DNA of 64,000 nucleotides, from positions 64,258,583-64,322,582 of the forward strand of contig CM047808.1 in the NCBI GenBank assembly GCA_026214975.1, in the 5' to 3' direction. The notes beneath the pieces were generated by a model. The model made no database searches. It was not told the origin of the DNA and saw nothing but the letters and a program-made list of their open reading frames with translations. Source of the stretch: Gentiana macrophylla. Lineage: Eukaryota > Streptophyta > Magnoliopsida > Gentianales > Gentianaceae. The position numbers and the translations under genes are program-made. Of the stretch, positions 20,253-31,989 are shown piece by piece. Numbering within the stretch: position 1 is the first letter of the stretch; each line of letters starts with the position of its first letter.

Positions 20253-22012
20253 CTAACTTTGTATATGACTTGTCATAGGCTTCGGCTGATTCTTTAATGA
20301 ATTCAAAAACTGGTGTAAATTTAAATTGTTGATGTTTGTCCATATTTGCAATGCCATAGCCATATGTGTCTTTCCAAAGAACTTGTTTTTGTAGATAATC
20401 ATGAATCTCATCATGCTTCTTCTACGTTCTTCATCGGTTCTGTGTTCTTTAGTGACTTGCTTTGCTGAAGCTAACCTAGTTTCCTTAGCGTTTTCCTCAG
20501 TTGTTTTCAAGGTACCATCTTTCTCCCAATCATTAAGATTTTTCCAATAGTGAAGAAATATCTTCTTTGATACCAAGAACTTTTCCAAGGCTTGTTCACT
20601 GGTTTCATCTTCAGCAATGGGTATCTTCTTGAATCGATCATACAACTGAGGGTCTAGTTCAAGTCTCTTATGAGTGGGTTTGGAGAACTTGACTATCAGT
20701 CCCATCTCTTCATTAGTTAGCTCCGCTCTACCTTTCTTCAGTTCTAGTGCAATTCTCCTATGAGTGGGTTTGGAAAACTTGACTATCAGTTCCATCTCTT
20801 CATCAGTTAGCTCCGCTCTAGCTTTCTTCAGCTATGTCAGCTTGTCATCAAGAGCTCCCAAAAGTCCTTCCATTTCTTCAGCATTGACTTTTAAGACATC
20901 CTCACTTTCCCCTTTATTGGCATCATCCTTGGAGAGTATACTCAGCAAAATTGAGTTCAGATGTTGTTGGTTGGATGCCAATATGGTTTGGGCTATGACC
21001 GAATCTTTAAGTGTATTCTCCATCATTAATACTCTGACATGTAAGTCCTTGTTGAGGTTCTCGAGTCTGTCTTAAGTCTCATTCTTCCTTGCTACAAATT
21101 CAATGGTAGCATTTATGATTTCAATTGGAGTGTCCAGGCAGCTATTCTTGATTCCTTGTACTTCATTCAAAATTGTTTTTCTTTCTTCTTCTCCATTAGA
21201 CAAAAGTTTCATGATTTTCTCCAGTACATCCAGGTTTTGTTTTCAGTTTCCAAAATAGCATAAGTGGTGTACCTCATGACATCAACCTTTTGATCAATAT
21301 CAGTTCCCTGAACTGATTTCTCTTTAGCTTTCTTGGTTGGAGTGAATTGTAACTTATTTCCTACAATGTTTGTTGTAGATTCAACTTTCTCCTTAGTAAC
21401 TTTTGGTAACTGACTAACTTTCCCCTTTAGAAGGTGCTTCAGTAGTTACTTTGGGGTTAGTTTGCGTTTCATGCTTCCCTTCTGTTGATGCTTCTTTCCC
21501 TTTGTCCTCATTTGCAATTGCTTCAAATAGGGCCTTTGCATCTTTAGCTACATCCAGAACTCCCCTATCAGTAGGAGATTCAATCCTTTCTAGTTCTATT
21601 TCATTATCAGTTTGAGATTCAGATTTGGACTCTGCATCAGATGCTGTGGAATCCTCTGAACTTCCTATTCCTTCTGAGCTGTCCTCTTTGTTTTCATCAG
21701 GTTTTTTTGTTTTATGATCTAGAATTGACGCTACAATCCCTTTTTGCAGATATAGATTTTCCCATGAATCATCATCATCATCCTTCTTTGTTTCCTGTTG
21801 CGGTTCACCACCCATCAGTTTCTTCCAATGTCGAGCTCTAATGGCTGCATGACATTACTCAAGAAGCTTGAAACATCAAATAATTGAGAATACAAACCAA
21901 AAAACCTAGGCTCATCTGTCGACATCTGCTCCATTTTCCTTTCTTGATTTTCTATGGACCTAAACTTCCAGTGAGTGTATTCATCAAGTCTTTGGCAATC
22001 CACTTTGATCAT
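20253..22012 (-). pseudogene. J third ORF (post-pol ORF), C-terminal portion
   Basis: Minus-strand blocks 22012-21815, 21815-21414, 21026-20832 and 20795-20253 form one decayed gene. The block at 21026 contains KDSVIAQTILASNQQHLNS, nearly the same as in E (63558-63500 region), and the end contains FLHYWKNLNDWEKDG, again paralleled in E. The middle is acidic and Ser-rich (DDDDDSWE). No transmembrane segment is evident, and the helical pattern suggests coiled coil. Function is unknown; in SIRE-type elements this position is often called env-like, which I do not see supported here. Frameshifts and stops break it. Confidence 0.6.
20662..20838. repeat. 90-bp direct duplication within J's ORF
   Basis: The segment beginning TGAGTGGGTTTGGAGAACTT at 20671 recurs at 20761 (TGAGTGGGTTTGGAAAACTT). 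The period is 90 bp, or 30 codons, so the duplication is in frame. The copies differ by a few substitutions. Confidence 0.85.
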
Positions 22013-22390
22013 TTGTTCTATCTAAAGGGCAGGATCAGTTTCTGTTTGTTCAACATGAGCTTCTGTGATGGTGGTAACTTTAGTTTCAGCAGTGATGATG
22101 AAGGGTTTATTTCCCTTCTCAGTTGGTGGGTTCACAATTGGCTCATCCAGTTTCTCAGTTATGATACCAACTAGTTCTTCAATTTTCTCAGGTTCAACTT
22201 CCTTTTCTCATGCAGCAGATTCTTATTTAGTAATCAAATCCTTAATTGATTTAGATTCTTTTTCTTTCTAAGTTTCTTTCAAAGATAATCAGTTCAACTA
22301 TGAGTCAAAGCCGAGAAATAAAACTGAGGTGAAGAAAGGTAGATTCTTTCAGACGAAGACACTGCACCACTAGTGTAGATAATACTCAAT

Positions 22391-22736
22391 CACTTTGAGG
22401 TTCCCAAAATAGCTATGACCGGGATTTTTTATGGAAAGATCGCAATTAAAGATGAAAAGACAAAACTCAAGACCACTCGAAAAGAAATGGAGATAGAAGT
22501 TGTTGAACCTAGCAAGAAAAAGAGAAAAGCTGACACCACGGAAGTTGAAAAGAAAAAGAAAAAGAAGAAAACTATCAAAGAATTTGTACAATTGAAGATA
22601 TAGATATGCGGATTGAGAAGCTGAAAGAAATAAGATGGAGAGTGGAAAAGGCTGAAGAAGAAAAGAAAAGAGAGAAGGAACAATAAGTTGAGAAAAGCGA
22701 TAAAGACTCAAAGCGAAGAAAAATTGAATCACCGGT
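22391..22736 (+). pseudogene. Remnant M (Athila-like?), ORF left part
   Basis: The plus strand encodes a very Lys- and Glu-rich, coiled-coil-like segment (22415-22603: KKKRKADTTEVEKKKKKKK) that continues after a frameshift as a RIEKLKEIRWRVEKAEEEKK block to the insertion point of A at 22736. It resumes at 37010 in the same orientation and open frame. I do not recognise the protein; the basic run could be a nuclear localisation signal. The opposite-strand hydrophobic ORFs are shadows of this lysine-rich sequence. Confidence 0.5.
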
Positions 22737-24436
22737 TGTTGGTCCATTGAAAAGGCTTTGGTTTTGTTTAGGGGGGGGGGGGTGAATAAACTTAACACTT
22801 AAAATTTTTGGAGTTAACAAATTCTGCAACTTCAATAGCTGCGATACTTGATGAGTCTGCTTTGAGACCTCGATAGCCTCTTGATAAATGATGAGTCTAC
22901 TAATGATTCAGATTTTTGAATTTGTGCAGCGGAATTGTATCAAAATTAAGCCTTAATAATTGTTGTTAAATATGATACTGAGTATTAGATACTCAGTAGT
23001 GCAAGTGTGTGATTTCAGTTGCTAGATTCAGTAGATTGATGTGTGTAATAACTAAGTGCAGAATATAAATGCTGAAAGTAAATAGCCAGATTTTATAGTG
23101 GTTCCAGGTGGTGTAATCCTGTCAGTCCACTCTTCTCCTGTGATGTTGCAGGAAATTCACTAGAGATCTTTGATGTAGCTTTTACAAAGATTCCTAAGGT
23201 TGCTTGTCCTTCACCAATAACTATGGCTTCACAAGCTGGCGGGAGCAGTAGGATTGTTGCTCATCGTCTTCCAATGGTCCATGAAAGGTAGGATTGCCTC
23301 TTCACCAGCTCCACCACAAACAACAGTCTTTCACACCCAACAGATGCTTCACTGTCTTCAGCAAGTTCTTTATAAAATAAAGATTGAATCAAGTAAATGA
23401 TTCAGTTGCAGCAGCTTGATTAGGATGATATAATCAGCAGCTTGCAGTCTTCAAGTGTTTGATCTTGATGTAGCTCTAATACAGAATGCACTTGAAGAAA
23501 TTCACTAGATCAGCAACCTTATGCTCAGTAAGTTCAGCAGGGTGTTTTTCAGCTCAGTATTAACACTTAAAGTTTATCCCAAAATTCATCATCTATTTTC
23601 TGAGTTGAGAGTCTTCTATTTATAGGCAGGAATGCATGTGACTTGTATTTGAAATTCAAATGTAACCGTTCCTTGTTTTTGTCCTATCTGATTTGCATTC
23701 AGTCACTATTCATAGGGTGACACATTGTAATTCCTTTTTGACGATGCGATCACATCCCACCCTTTGACTTGTGTCCATTGGATAAAGTAATGAATCATCC
23801 CAATGTTCTTTTAATCTTAACCACTGATTTGTTTGATCAAATCAGAGGTAGTTGGCTGTCCTTATCCATGTAATCTTCCAAGATAATCTTGAATTAATCG
23901 AGGTATATATCAGCAGGTTCATCAGTCTGCTGAAGTACCAATCAGTCTGCTGATCATCATATTTTTGTATATAAAATATAATGCAGCTGATTTCTTTTAT
24001 CTAACTTTTATTTGTGAAGTTAGATTACACCATTTTAATTATAACTAAGTTCCAAACATCAACCAACTTATGGAACTTAGAACTTCTACACAAGGTATAT
24101 GTAATCAGTTTAGGTCATCACAGACATGCCTAAATTCTGATTCCATATCCTTGACTTTAAATACTAAGTTTGATCCCTTAGCCTTCATTTCCTGAGTTTG
24201 AACCCTCAACCTTCAGTCTTCAGTAGGTTCAAGACTCGTCTACTGACCTATCTACCCCATCGACCTAGACCACGTGCTTTGATATCAATCGTGACCCTTT
24301 CTGATGCTTGTTTGATCAAACCTATTTATGAATCAAACTCTAATAAACCTATACATTTGATCTAGACATCTTTTGCCTTTGCACTATAAATAGCTAGTAT
24401 GGCACTCATCATCAAAACTAAGAAATAAGTCCAACA
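22737..24436 (-). repeat. 3' LTR of A and polypurine tract
   Basis: 1,700 bp. The plus strand starts TGTTGGTCCATTG and ends AGTCCAACA. A run of 12 G (22771-22782) corresponds to the C-run found near the end of other LTRs of this family. The TATA box complement TATTTATA is at 23617-23624. The complement of 24437-24452 gives CCAAAAAGGGGGAAAT, the polypurine tract. Confidence 0.9.
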
Positions 24437-24847
24437 ATTTCCCCCTTTTTGGTGATGATGCCACTACCCTCACCTAATCAGCAAAGCAAAAAGATAAAAC
24501 ACAAAAACAGAACAAATATTCATCTTTCATTAAAATCATTTGTTCAAGGCTATTACAAACTAGATACAGCAAAGATAAAGTAATGTAAGTATGCTGATCT
24601 ATTGTCTCTTTTCTCTTTCTTGTCTAGCCATCTCGACTTGCTCTTGATAGGCTCGATACTGTTCTATCATATCCCTCATCCACTCATTTTCAATCAAGGT
24701 AAAATCAATGTAGGGATTAACTTGCTTCCACCAGCCCAAGCTTGAGAGCGGGATAAGATTGATGTCATTCACTCGAATCCAAACTTCATGTACAGTTCCT
24801 TGAATTCATCAAGTGAGTCCTTTGCTTTTGTGATAGGCAAGATCCTA

Positions 24848-26990
24848 TCACCTCTCGCCACTTCTTCCACCTCTTCCACCTCCGCCTCCTCCGTAAGTTG
24901 CCCTTAAGTCTCTGACTCTTGTTTCCCAAAATCTCAATGCTAAGAAAGAGTTTAGACCTTCAAGATATCCCATGTCCTGATAAGGTCTCCTTCTGTTATA
25001 GTATTCTTTCTTGTATTGTCTAAGGAGATCATCAGTAAGTTGCACTCTGCCAGGTGCAGGTTGCCTGAGAGCATTAAGCTCATCCTCCCATCTTTTCTTT
25101 GCAAAGAGTCTTGCAGCCTCTTTTGCTGCAGTTGATTGGTCCTCTTCCCCCTTAGTGACATCATCAACAAACCGGGAAATAAGACCATGAATACCCTCAT
25201 GTGAAATTACCACTCTGTTCAATTGATTTTCTATATTTCCAGTTCTTGTATCAATTGAAGTAATTCTTGATTGCAAGGTCTCCTCCAGTCGGTTGATCCT
25301 TTCAGTATGTTTGGGATCAGGCACATCAGGTTGTTGTGCGCAAAGCGAGGCTCGATGAGGTTCAGTGTAGCGACAAGTTTGTCAAGTTTCGATGGATGGA
25401 AAGAAGTTGGCCTTTCAGAAACTTATCTTTCAAAGTATTCCCTTGCTTGATTCCTCTTACATCTAGCATCATATCATTGTGACATTTTGAGTGGATGCAA
25501 AATTTGAAGCAATCAGATCGCCAGATTGTCGATTTTCATTTATCGAGTTCATCGAGTTCTTCAAATCTCTGTTCTTTATGCATCGTTGACTCTTAATCTG
25601 TTGCATATAATGCCTCACAGTTCTTAACTCATTCAACACCTCAACTGGCACTTCACTGGACATTCTTCCACCAGTGGCTTCATCAGCAGGCTCCTCCACA
25701 TTGTACTGTGGCCTCTGATTGCTTATTACCATTGCCCAACTCCTATCCAGTCCAGCAGGGTTAGGTCCTTCATATTCATCCAGGATAGGATCAATGGCAG
25801 GTTCCTAAAAAATAGGTACAAATGCCTGAGGGGGGTCAACATCAATATTTTCTTCTTCAGGCATCTGAAACTCCTCATCACTGAAGTCATAGTCCAGAAA
25901 TGTGCTCATCCTCATTAATGTGAATCTGGCGACTATCCTTCCTTCAAAGTGGTCTTGCCTCCCAAAGAGGCTCCACTACTGGCAGACCTTATCAACAAGC
26001 GAGGTTTCCTCCAAACCCAAATCAGTTCCAACCTTTGTCCAGTCTTTGTTTGAGACTCAAGAGGCCAGTACCACTGTTCCAACCTTTGTGCAAGTCTTTG
26101 TTTGTACCCCATCAACCTGTACCTCCTCTTCAACTCCCTGTGGATTGAATAAAGTGTCATTATCCACTTGGAATCCTTCTGCATGACCAATCTTGTGCAG
26201 GATGATGGCAGTTTTAGTAAGAATGCCCTCAAAGTCAAAACCATCTTGATATTCAATGGATTCTTACAGTGGCACTAGGTTCGATGAAATCGAGTAACCT
26301 TTTCTCCATCAAAATCCTCACTCAGGCAAAGATCGGTTTGTGCAGTAGGCTCTATAACATGAAATGTACTTGGTTCATCAGCCAGCCTACCAGCACTCAG
26401 AGTAATTCCTTCATTGATCAATGCCTCCAAATCATCTATGGTGAGATCCTGTAGATCCTCATCCATCTCTCCCGTCTGCTGGCCCTCAGCAGACTTACCA
26501 GTATCAGTGGACTGTTGAGCAGGTTGTTTCATGATTACTGCAGTCCCACTGGTTTGTCCTGGTCCAGAGGGGAAATCTCCTCTAGAATCAGATGATGAGG
26601 AAGAATCATCATCTCCATCTCTTGGATCTCTAAACTTGATACCTTCCTCCTTCTGTTGCTCATCAAACAGATCCATCAGTCTTGATTGCAGCAAGGTTGT
26701 ATCAATCAGATCCAGCAGGTTCTCCACTCCCAGTTTTTAAAAGCCCATTCTTCAAGATCTGTCATTGGTTCAGCAGCTGGCTTTTGTCTTTTGTAGAAAC
26801 CAAACTTCCACTGAAAATAGTCAGCAATCTGCTGAAGTTTGGGATCTACATACTCTTCTGTTTTCTTCCTTTCTTTCACATGCCTTTCAAATGGCATGAA
26901 AGATCTCCTGGGAGCAACTCCAGTACCTTGTTGACCTCCAAAGGTTCCAACAAGCAGTTCATTGTTTTTAACAGTTGTGCAAAGTCATTA
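24848..26990 (-). pseudogene. A third ORF, C-terminal half, fragmented
   Basis: Blocks 26897-26706, 26727-26275, 25732-25469 and 25324-24848 carry a Trp-containing segment (DYFQWKFGFYKRQK), an acidic Ser-rich stretch (DGDDDSSSSSDS), a helical stretch (LQDLTIDDLEALINEG), and a coiled-coil-like block (INRLEETLQSRI) ending in a Gly-rich run GGGGGGRGGR. J has comparable parts (HWKFRSIENQERKMEQ and DDDDDSW). The frame is broken several times; some breaks coincide with altered CAG/CTG-rich sequence and may be assembly errors. Function unknown. Confidence 0.55.
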
Positions 26991-27208
26991 GGTTCTTTGA
27001 GATTGTACATTTGTGCCTACTACTTCCATCTGTACCACACTTGGTTCCCCCTGACTTACATGCTCATCGGCGGGGGTTAGCGAGCAGACGCTCTTCCCCC
27101 GAGTTCTTGCCACACTTGCAGGGTCTTCAACCAAGTCTTCAATTACCTCTTCAACTACCACAAAGAGTTCGAGTTCGAGTGGTTTGTTGTGGTTCTTGAT
27201 GAGAGATA

Positions 27209-28609
27209 CTACAAAGAGGCTCGTGGTCGATGAGGCTGCAGTATATCTTCAACAGATTGCTCAACAACAACCTGTCCGGCATCAGTAGACTTGACAACCT
27301 CTTCAGGTGAGGAGTCAGTAATCTCCACAGGCCTGATTATAGTCAAGGGCTCAGCCTCAACAGCCTCTTCTTCTTCTTCTACTGGTGGTTCCTCTTGGAT
27401 TCTTTGAGCTTCCAAGTTTTTCAACTCTTTCCCTTTTCCATGTTTTTGTTTATGAATGATCTCTTTTCTCCTCTTGGAAATGGGTTCATCAATCTTTTCA
27501 GTCACAGTAGACTTCCTCTTTCTACTGGCTTCTTTCTGTTGTTCACTCAATATGTCAACAACAGTTTTTCTTGCATCAACAGCAGGGTCAGTAACCTCCA
27601 CTGAACCCTCAGCAGACTCAGCAGTCTGTGCTATTTGTTTTCTTGTTTTCTTTAAAGGCTTTAATACCTGAGTTATTTTCTTTGTAGCTCCACTCTTTCT
27701 TTTCTCAGCCGCTTTCTTTGGTGCAGCAGGTTTGACAGATTTCTTTTTGGATTGCTTGACCTGCTCACCACCAGCATCACCATCATCTCCATCATTATCA
27801 TCACCAGCAACCTCTTCATCATCATCTAGACCAGGAATAGCATAATCAATTTCCTTCTTGTATCTAGACTGATTGATCTTTTCAGATGCTACATCAGGTA
27901 TTTCCAGATGATTCAGCAGGGTCTGAATCAACAAACCTAAGGGCAGGGCCTTGGACTTCCTCTTTCCTTCTTTGTTTTCCTTGATGAACTTCTTCATATA
28001 ATGGATGAAGTATCTAGCCCAATCAAACTTCATGCTCCTGCAGATGATAATCATCAACTCTATCTTGGGTCCTGATAGAGTATCCATACTCCCAATCAGT
28101 CCAAGTATGTTTTTAGCAATTAGTTTGCTCAGCAAACTGTATTCACTTCCAATATGTTTGCAGTTGATGCCTGGAACAGATTTGGTGGCTGCATCTGTTT
28201 TAATCTGATCAACAAACGCAATTTTGTACAATCCCATTGCTTCAGGATTGACCGAGCCATCCACCACTTCAACAAATCCAAAAACATCCCTCAGCAGACT
28301 GGGGGAAACTTCAATTTCTTGGCCATTTACAGCAGTTTTAAATGCTTCAATTCCCTCAGTTATTTGAATATTTCTCCAGAAACTGACAACATTTGTATAA
28401 AAAATTGTCTCCAGTCTTATATTCAACACATTCTCCAGACCGGAATACCTCCTTATTCTTTTACCAATGTTAATGGCTAGTTCAGTTCTGTTTGCATCTT
28501 CAACAAAGCCTCTAACGCTTTGGCTTGACTCAATTTGGACATCAACCTTTTCCGCCATTTGTATGAGAAGAATTAGATGAAGAAGATTGAATCTCAAATC
28601 TGTGTTCAC
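27209..28609 (-). CDS. A third ORF, N-terminal half (plant transposon-type protein, open 466 codons)
   Basis: The longest intact ORF in the window. Two starts are possible: Met1 gives a 17-residue hydrophobic lead (FNLLHLILLI), while Met18 (MAEKVDVQ) begins the hydrophilic protein. Residues about 60-230 look like the globular domain also found in Athila ORF3 (compare EIEVSPSLLRDVFGF here with VITPGTLNNYYGL in B). Then comes an acidic run (DDDEEVAGDDNDGDDGD), long Lys/Arg-rich tracts (KKKSVKPAAPKKAAEKRK, KRRKEIIHKQK) and a Glu-rich end. There is no convincing transmembrane segment, so a nuclear or RNA/DNA-binding role fits better than an envelope. It ends at a frameshift or stop and continues in pieces to 24848. 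Confidence 0.7.
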   Translation of the reverse strand: MNTDLRFNLLHLILLIQMAEKVDVQIESSQSVRGFVEDANRTELAINIGKRIRRYSGLENVLNIRLETIFYTNVVSFWRNIQITEGIEAFKTAVNGQEIEVSPSLLRDVFGFVEVVDGSVNPEAMGLYKIAFVDQIKTDAATKSVPGINCKHIGSEYSLLSKLIAKNILGLIGSMDTLSGPKIELMIIICRSMKFDWARYFIHYMKKFIKENKEGKRKSKALPLGLLIQTLLNHLEIPDVASEKINQSRYKKEIDYAIPGLDDDEEVAGDDNDGDDGDAGGEQVKQSKKKSVKPAAPKKAAEKRKSGATKKITQVLKPLKKTRKQIAQTAESAEGSVEVTDPAVDARKTVVDILSEQQKEASRKRKSTVTEKIDEPISKRRKEIIHKQKHGKGKELKNLEAQRIQEEPPVEEEEEAVEAEPLTIIRPVEITDSSPEEVVKSTDAGQVVVEQSVEDILQPHRPRASL

Positions 28610-29205
28610 ACAGTGTAAAAATCACAGTGATAAAGCAGATTTTGCAAGTAGAGATTCTGCTGTATGATAGCCTGAATATATAGACAGTGGGTGGTTGAAA
28701 CTGTCAGTGCACGTACATCCATGTCAACCATGATTAATCTGAATAAATGCTGGCTTGACACGTGTTCCATAACGTATGATAACCGTTAGATCGTGTTAAC
28801 TGTGGTTATAACGGATAAAATAAATATCCCGCCAAACTGCTTTTTGACTTTAATAACTTTGACTGAGTAACGTTCCATCCAACAGGGTGATCCTCAGCAA
28901 GGTGGACTCGATGAGTCTGGCGATAAATAGGCTTCAAAGAGCCTCACCGACATATACTGGCTTGATCCTGTTTTCTTTTTGTTTTGTTCAATTGATAATA
29001 AAAGATGAAGTTTAATACCAATGACTGATCTGTCAAGTGAGCTCACCCAAAATGACAAAGACCAATCCCCTTGGCAACCTCATTTGCTCAATTGTCCAAA
29101 CATAAGTACATGGAATTATTGATACCAATGACTAATCTGCTAAGTGAGCTCACCCAACATAGCAAAGACTAATCTCCCTGGTGAATTCCAGTACACTGCT
29201 GATTA
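28610..29205 (-). other. Spacer between pol and third ORF of A
   Basis: About 600 bp without coding content. It holds two direct repeats of about 59 bp, at 29016-29074 and 29123-29181 (both starting TACCAATGACT and containing GTGAGCTCACCCAA), 107 bp apart. GTGAGCTCAC is itself a 10-bp palindrome. The leader of the third ORF, if separately expressed, would begin here. Confidence 0.6.
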
Positions 29206-30042
29206 TCAATCAACTTTAATAATTCCAAGTTTAGTCCTTAATTTGGTAAATCTTTCACTATCAAGTGGTTTAGTGAAAATATCAGCAAGTTGATCTTCAG
29301 TAGGGATGTATAGAACCACAACATCTTTCTTTTCAACATGATCTCTTATAAAATGATGTCTCACATCAATATGCTTGGTTCTTGAGTGCAAAACAGGGTT
29401 TTCTGTGATTGCAATTGCACTTGTGTTGTCACACATAATTGGAATTTCATTTTCTTCAATTCCATAATCCCTTAATTGTTGTCTTAGCCATAGTACTTGT
29501 GCACTGACAACTTCCAAAGAAGACAATGTATTCAAACCCGTGATAGAAGTTGATATAGAATTACATTTCTTGCTAAAGCAGAAACCAGTCTATTTCCCAT
29601 TAAGCGATTGTGTTCTGAGGTGCTTTTTCTATCAATTTTGCATCCAAAGATAATCGTAATCTGAGTAGGATATAACCTTGAAGCTTCCTTCCTTGGAATA
29701 CCATATCCCTTCTCCCATAGTTTCTTTTAGATATTTGAGAACTCTCTTGACTGCACCTAAATGACTTTCTTTAGGTTTAGATTGAAATCTTGCACAAACA
29801 CCTACAGCAAAGGATATATCAGGTCTGCTGGCAGTTAGATACAGCAGACTACCTATCATCCTTCTGTATAAGGTCTGATCAACATCTTTGCCTTCTTTAT
29901 CTTCATCCAATCTGATGTTTGTACTCATAGGAGTTGAATTTTTAGTGTTGTTTTCCATACCAAACTTCTTCAGCAACTCCTTGGTATACTTGGTTTGATG
30001 AATGAAGATTCCATCTTTCATCTGTTTAACTTGCAATCCCAA
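29206..30042 (-). pseudogene. A RT C-terminus and RNase H
   Basis: 30042-29632 starts GLQVKQMKDGIFIHQTKYTKELLKKFGM and includes LYLTASRPDISFAVG, the RT/RNase H junction of copia pol. 29535-29206 contains EVVSAQVLWLRQQL, CDNTSAIAI, HSRTKHIDVRHHFIRD and EDQLADIFTKPL, the canonical C-terminal RNase H, ending in a natural stop. Between them, about 100 bp carry frame breaks. Confidence 0.85.
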
Positions 30043-31019
30043 AAAAGTAGTTCATTTCTCCCATCATACTCATTTGGAATTTACTCTTCATTAGATTTGC
30101 AAACTTTTCACAAAGTAAATCATTTGAGAACCAAAATTATGTCATCCACATAAATTTGTACCCGTGAGTCTTTGTCCCTTCACCGATTCTCGAAAAGTGT
30201 CTTGTCAATGGTGCCTTTTGTAAAACCATTGTCCACCAAGAATTGAGATAGAGTCTCATACCATGCTCTTAGTGCTTGTTTCAATCCATAAAGTGCTTTG
30301 TTGAGTCTAGACAATTTATCTTCTTGATCTTTAACTTCAAATCCAGGAGGTTGCTGAACATAAACTTCCTCCTCTAGAATGCCATTCAAAAATGCACTCT
30401 TGACATCCATTTGATATACTTTGAAGTTCTTATATGCAGCATGTGCCAAGAATAATCTGATAGCTTCCAATCTTGCAACAGGTGCATAAGTTTCATCAAA
30501 ATCTATTCCTTCCGCTTGAGAATAGCCTTTTGCAACTAGTCTGGCCTTATTCCTCACAATGGTACCAGATTCATCAAGTTTATTTATGTATACCCACTTA
30601 GTACCAATGATATTTGCATAACTTGGCCTTTCAACTAGTGTCCAAACTTGATTTCTTTGAAATTCATTTAATTCCTCTTGCATAGCTATTATCCAATCTG
30701 GGTCTGAAATAGCTTCTTCAACAACTTTTGGTTCCCTTTGAGATAGAAAGCAAGTAAACATAGCTTTCAGTTGTCTTCTAGTCCTTACACCTTGCTGTAC
30801 ATTGCCAATAACTTGTTCAGCAGGGTGATTCCTTAACCATTGTGGATTTTGGTTATTTTGATTATCAGGAACATCATCTTCAGTAGGGTCTACTGTAGCT
30901 TCTTCTACTGAGGGGTTCAGTGAGATCCTTGAAGCTGCCTGGATTGTTGCATCGATAACATTACGCAGAGTGTTCGGTGAAGCGATATCATAAACTTTTA
31001 AGTCAATGAATCTTTCCAA
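30043..31019 (-). pseudogene. A reverse transcriptase
   Basis: 31019-30180 is a long open block with the linker, then MQEELNEFQRNQVWTLVERP, GTKWVYINKLDESG, GIDFDETYAPVARLEAIRLFLA, MDVKSAFLNG and KALYGLKQALRAWYE. The catalytic YVDD follows a frameshift at about 30180 and is present as TATGTGGATGAC on the minus strand at about 30142-30153. It matches the equivalent region of C (58122-58798) closely. One or two indels separate it from activity. Confidence 0.85.
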
Positions 31020-31127
31020 AACTTCAACACAATCCGGATCAGTGACTTGTTGATTCTCAGTAGGTTCACAAACTTCATCTTACATACCAGAAAATTTTGG
31101 TTCATCAAACACAACATGGATTGTTTC

Positions 31128-31989
31128 TTAATGTTTCAGTGACCTCTTGTTCAGTACCCTGAATGCTCTGCTGACTGAAGAATATCCCAAGACAATTCCT
31201 TCATCTGATTTTGGTTGGAATGTTTTCAAATGTACTTTATGGTTTAGAATTAAACATTTGCTTCCAAATGGATGGAAATAGGATATGTTAGGTTTCCTTC
31301 CATTCCAAACCTTATAAGGTGTCTTCAGCAGCTTCTTGTTTACTGATGTTCTATTTTGTGTATAGCATGTTGTATTTACTGCTTCAGCCCAATATCTTTC
31401 AGGTAGCAATGCTTCACAAATCATTGTTCTTCCTGCTTCCTTTAAAGTTATGTTTCTTCTTTCAAAGAACCCCATTTTCTTTGAGGTGTACGACAGCTGA
31501 CAAGTTGATGTAGTACACCATTACATTCTGATATTCTCTTATGACTTTGTTGAGAAATTTAGTACCCTGATCTTATCTTATCTTTATTACTGTTAAAATT
31601 TTCTCATTTTGTAATCTCTTCAAAAGATTAGGCATGCTTTGAAGTGTTTCACTTTTCTTGTTCATAAATATCACCCAAGTGTATCTAGAGTAATCATCCA
31701 CAACCACTAAGGTGTACTTCTTTCCTGTTACACTTGTTGGAGTTATTGGTCCAAAAAGATCCATATGCATCAGCTCCAACACTCTATTAGTTGATTGTTT
31801 GGTCTTTGATTTCAAACTTGACTTTATCTGTTTACCCTGCTGACATGCATCACATATAGCATCCTTCTTGAATGTGATCTCATGTAAACCAATCACTAGC
31901 TTTTTCTTCACCAACTGATTAATATCATCAAAGTTTAAGTGATTCAACTTCTTGTGCCATAACCAATTGAGTTCTGATTTGGTATGCAC
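31128..31989 (-). pseudogene. A integrase
   Basis: 31989-31573 begins with the GAG-pre-integrase LWHKKLNHLNFDDIN and the CDACQQGKQ finger, then MDLFGP with the first catalytic Asp and VVVDDYSRYTWV. The second Asp lies in a broken DQGTKF stretch. 31475-31128 carries ERRNITLKEAGRTMICEALLPERYWAEAVNTTCYTQNR and the C-terminal FGSKCLILNHK and GIVLGYSS. A frameshift at about 31480 disrupts the stretch leading to the catalytic Glu. Confidence 0.85.

Larger units (their letters stand above)
19973..22390 (-). mobile_element. Fragment J: 3' end of a SIRE-like copia element
   Basis: It starts with 72 bp of LTR (19973-20044), matching the LTR end of E at 62645-62716, then a polypurine tract complement ATTTTCCCTTTTTTGA (20045-20060), then the third ORF on the minus strand. 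The rest of its LTR was displaced by K. The right boundary, near 22390, is approximate: J's coding pattern stops and plus-strand sequence of M begins. No pol remains. Confidence 0.75.

Noticed and set aside
22370..22798. Minus-strand hydrophobic ORFs resembling membrane proteins
   Set aside because: They are antisense to a lysine-rich coding stretch, which always gives Phe/Leu-rich shadows.
27209..28609. Envelope glycoprotein
   Set aside because: No clear signal peptide, membrane anchor, cysteine pattern or glycosylation-rich ectodomain; the protein is acidic/basic and nuclear-like.
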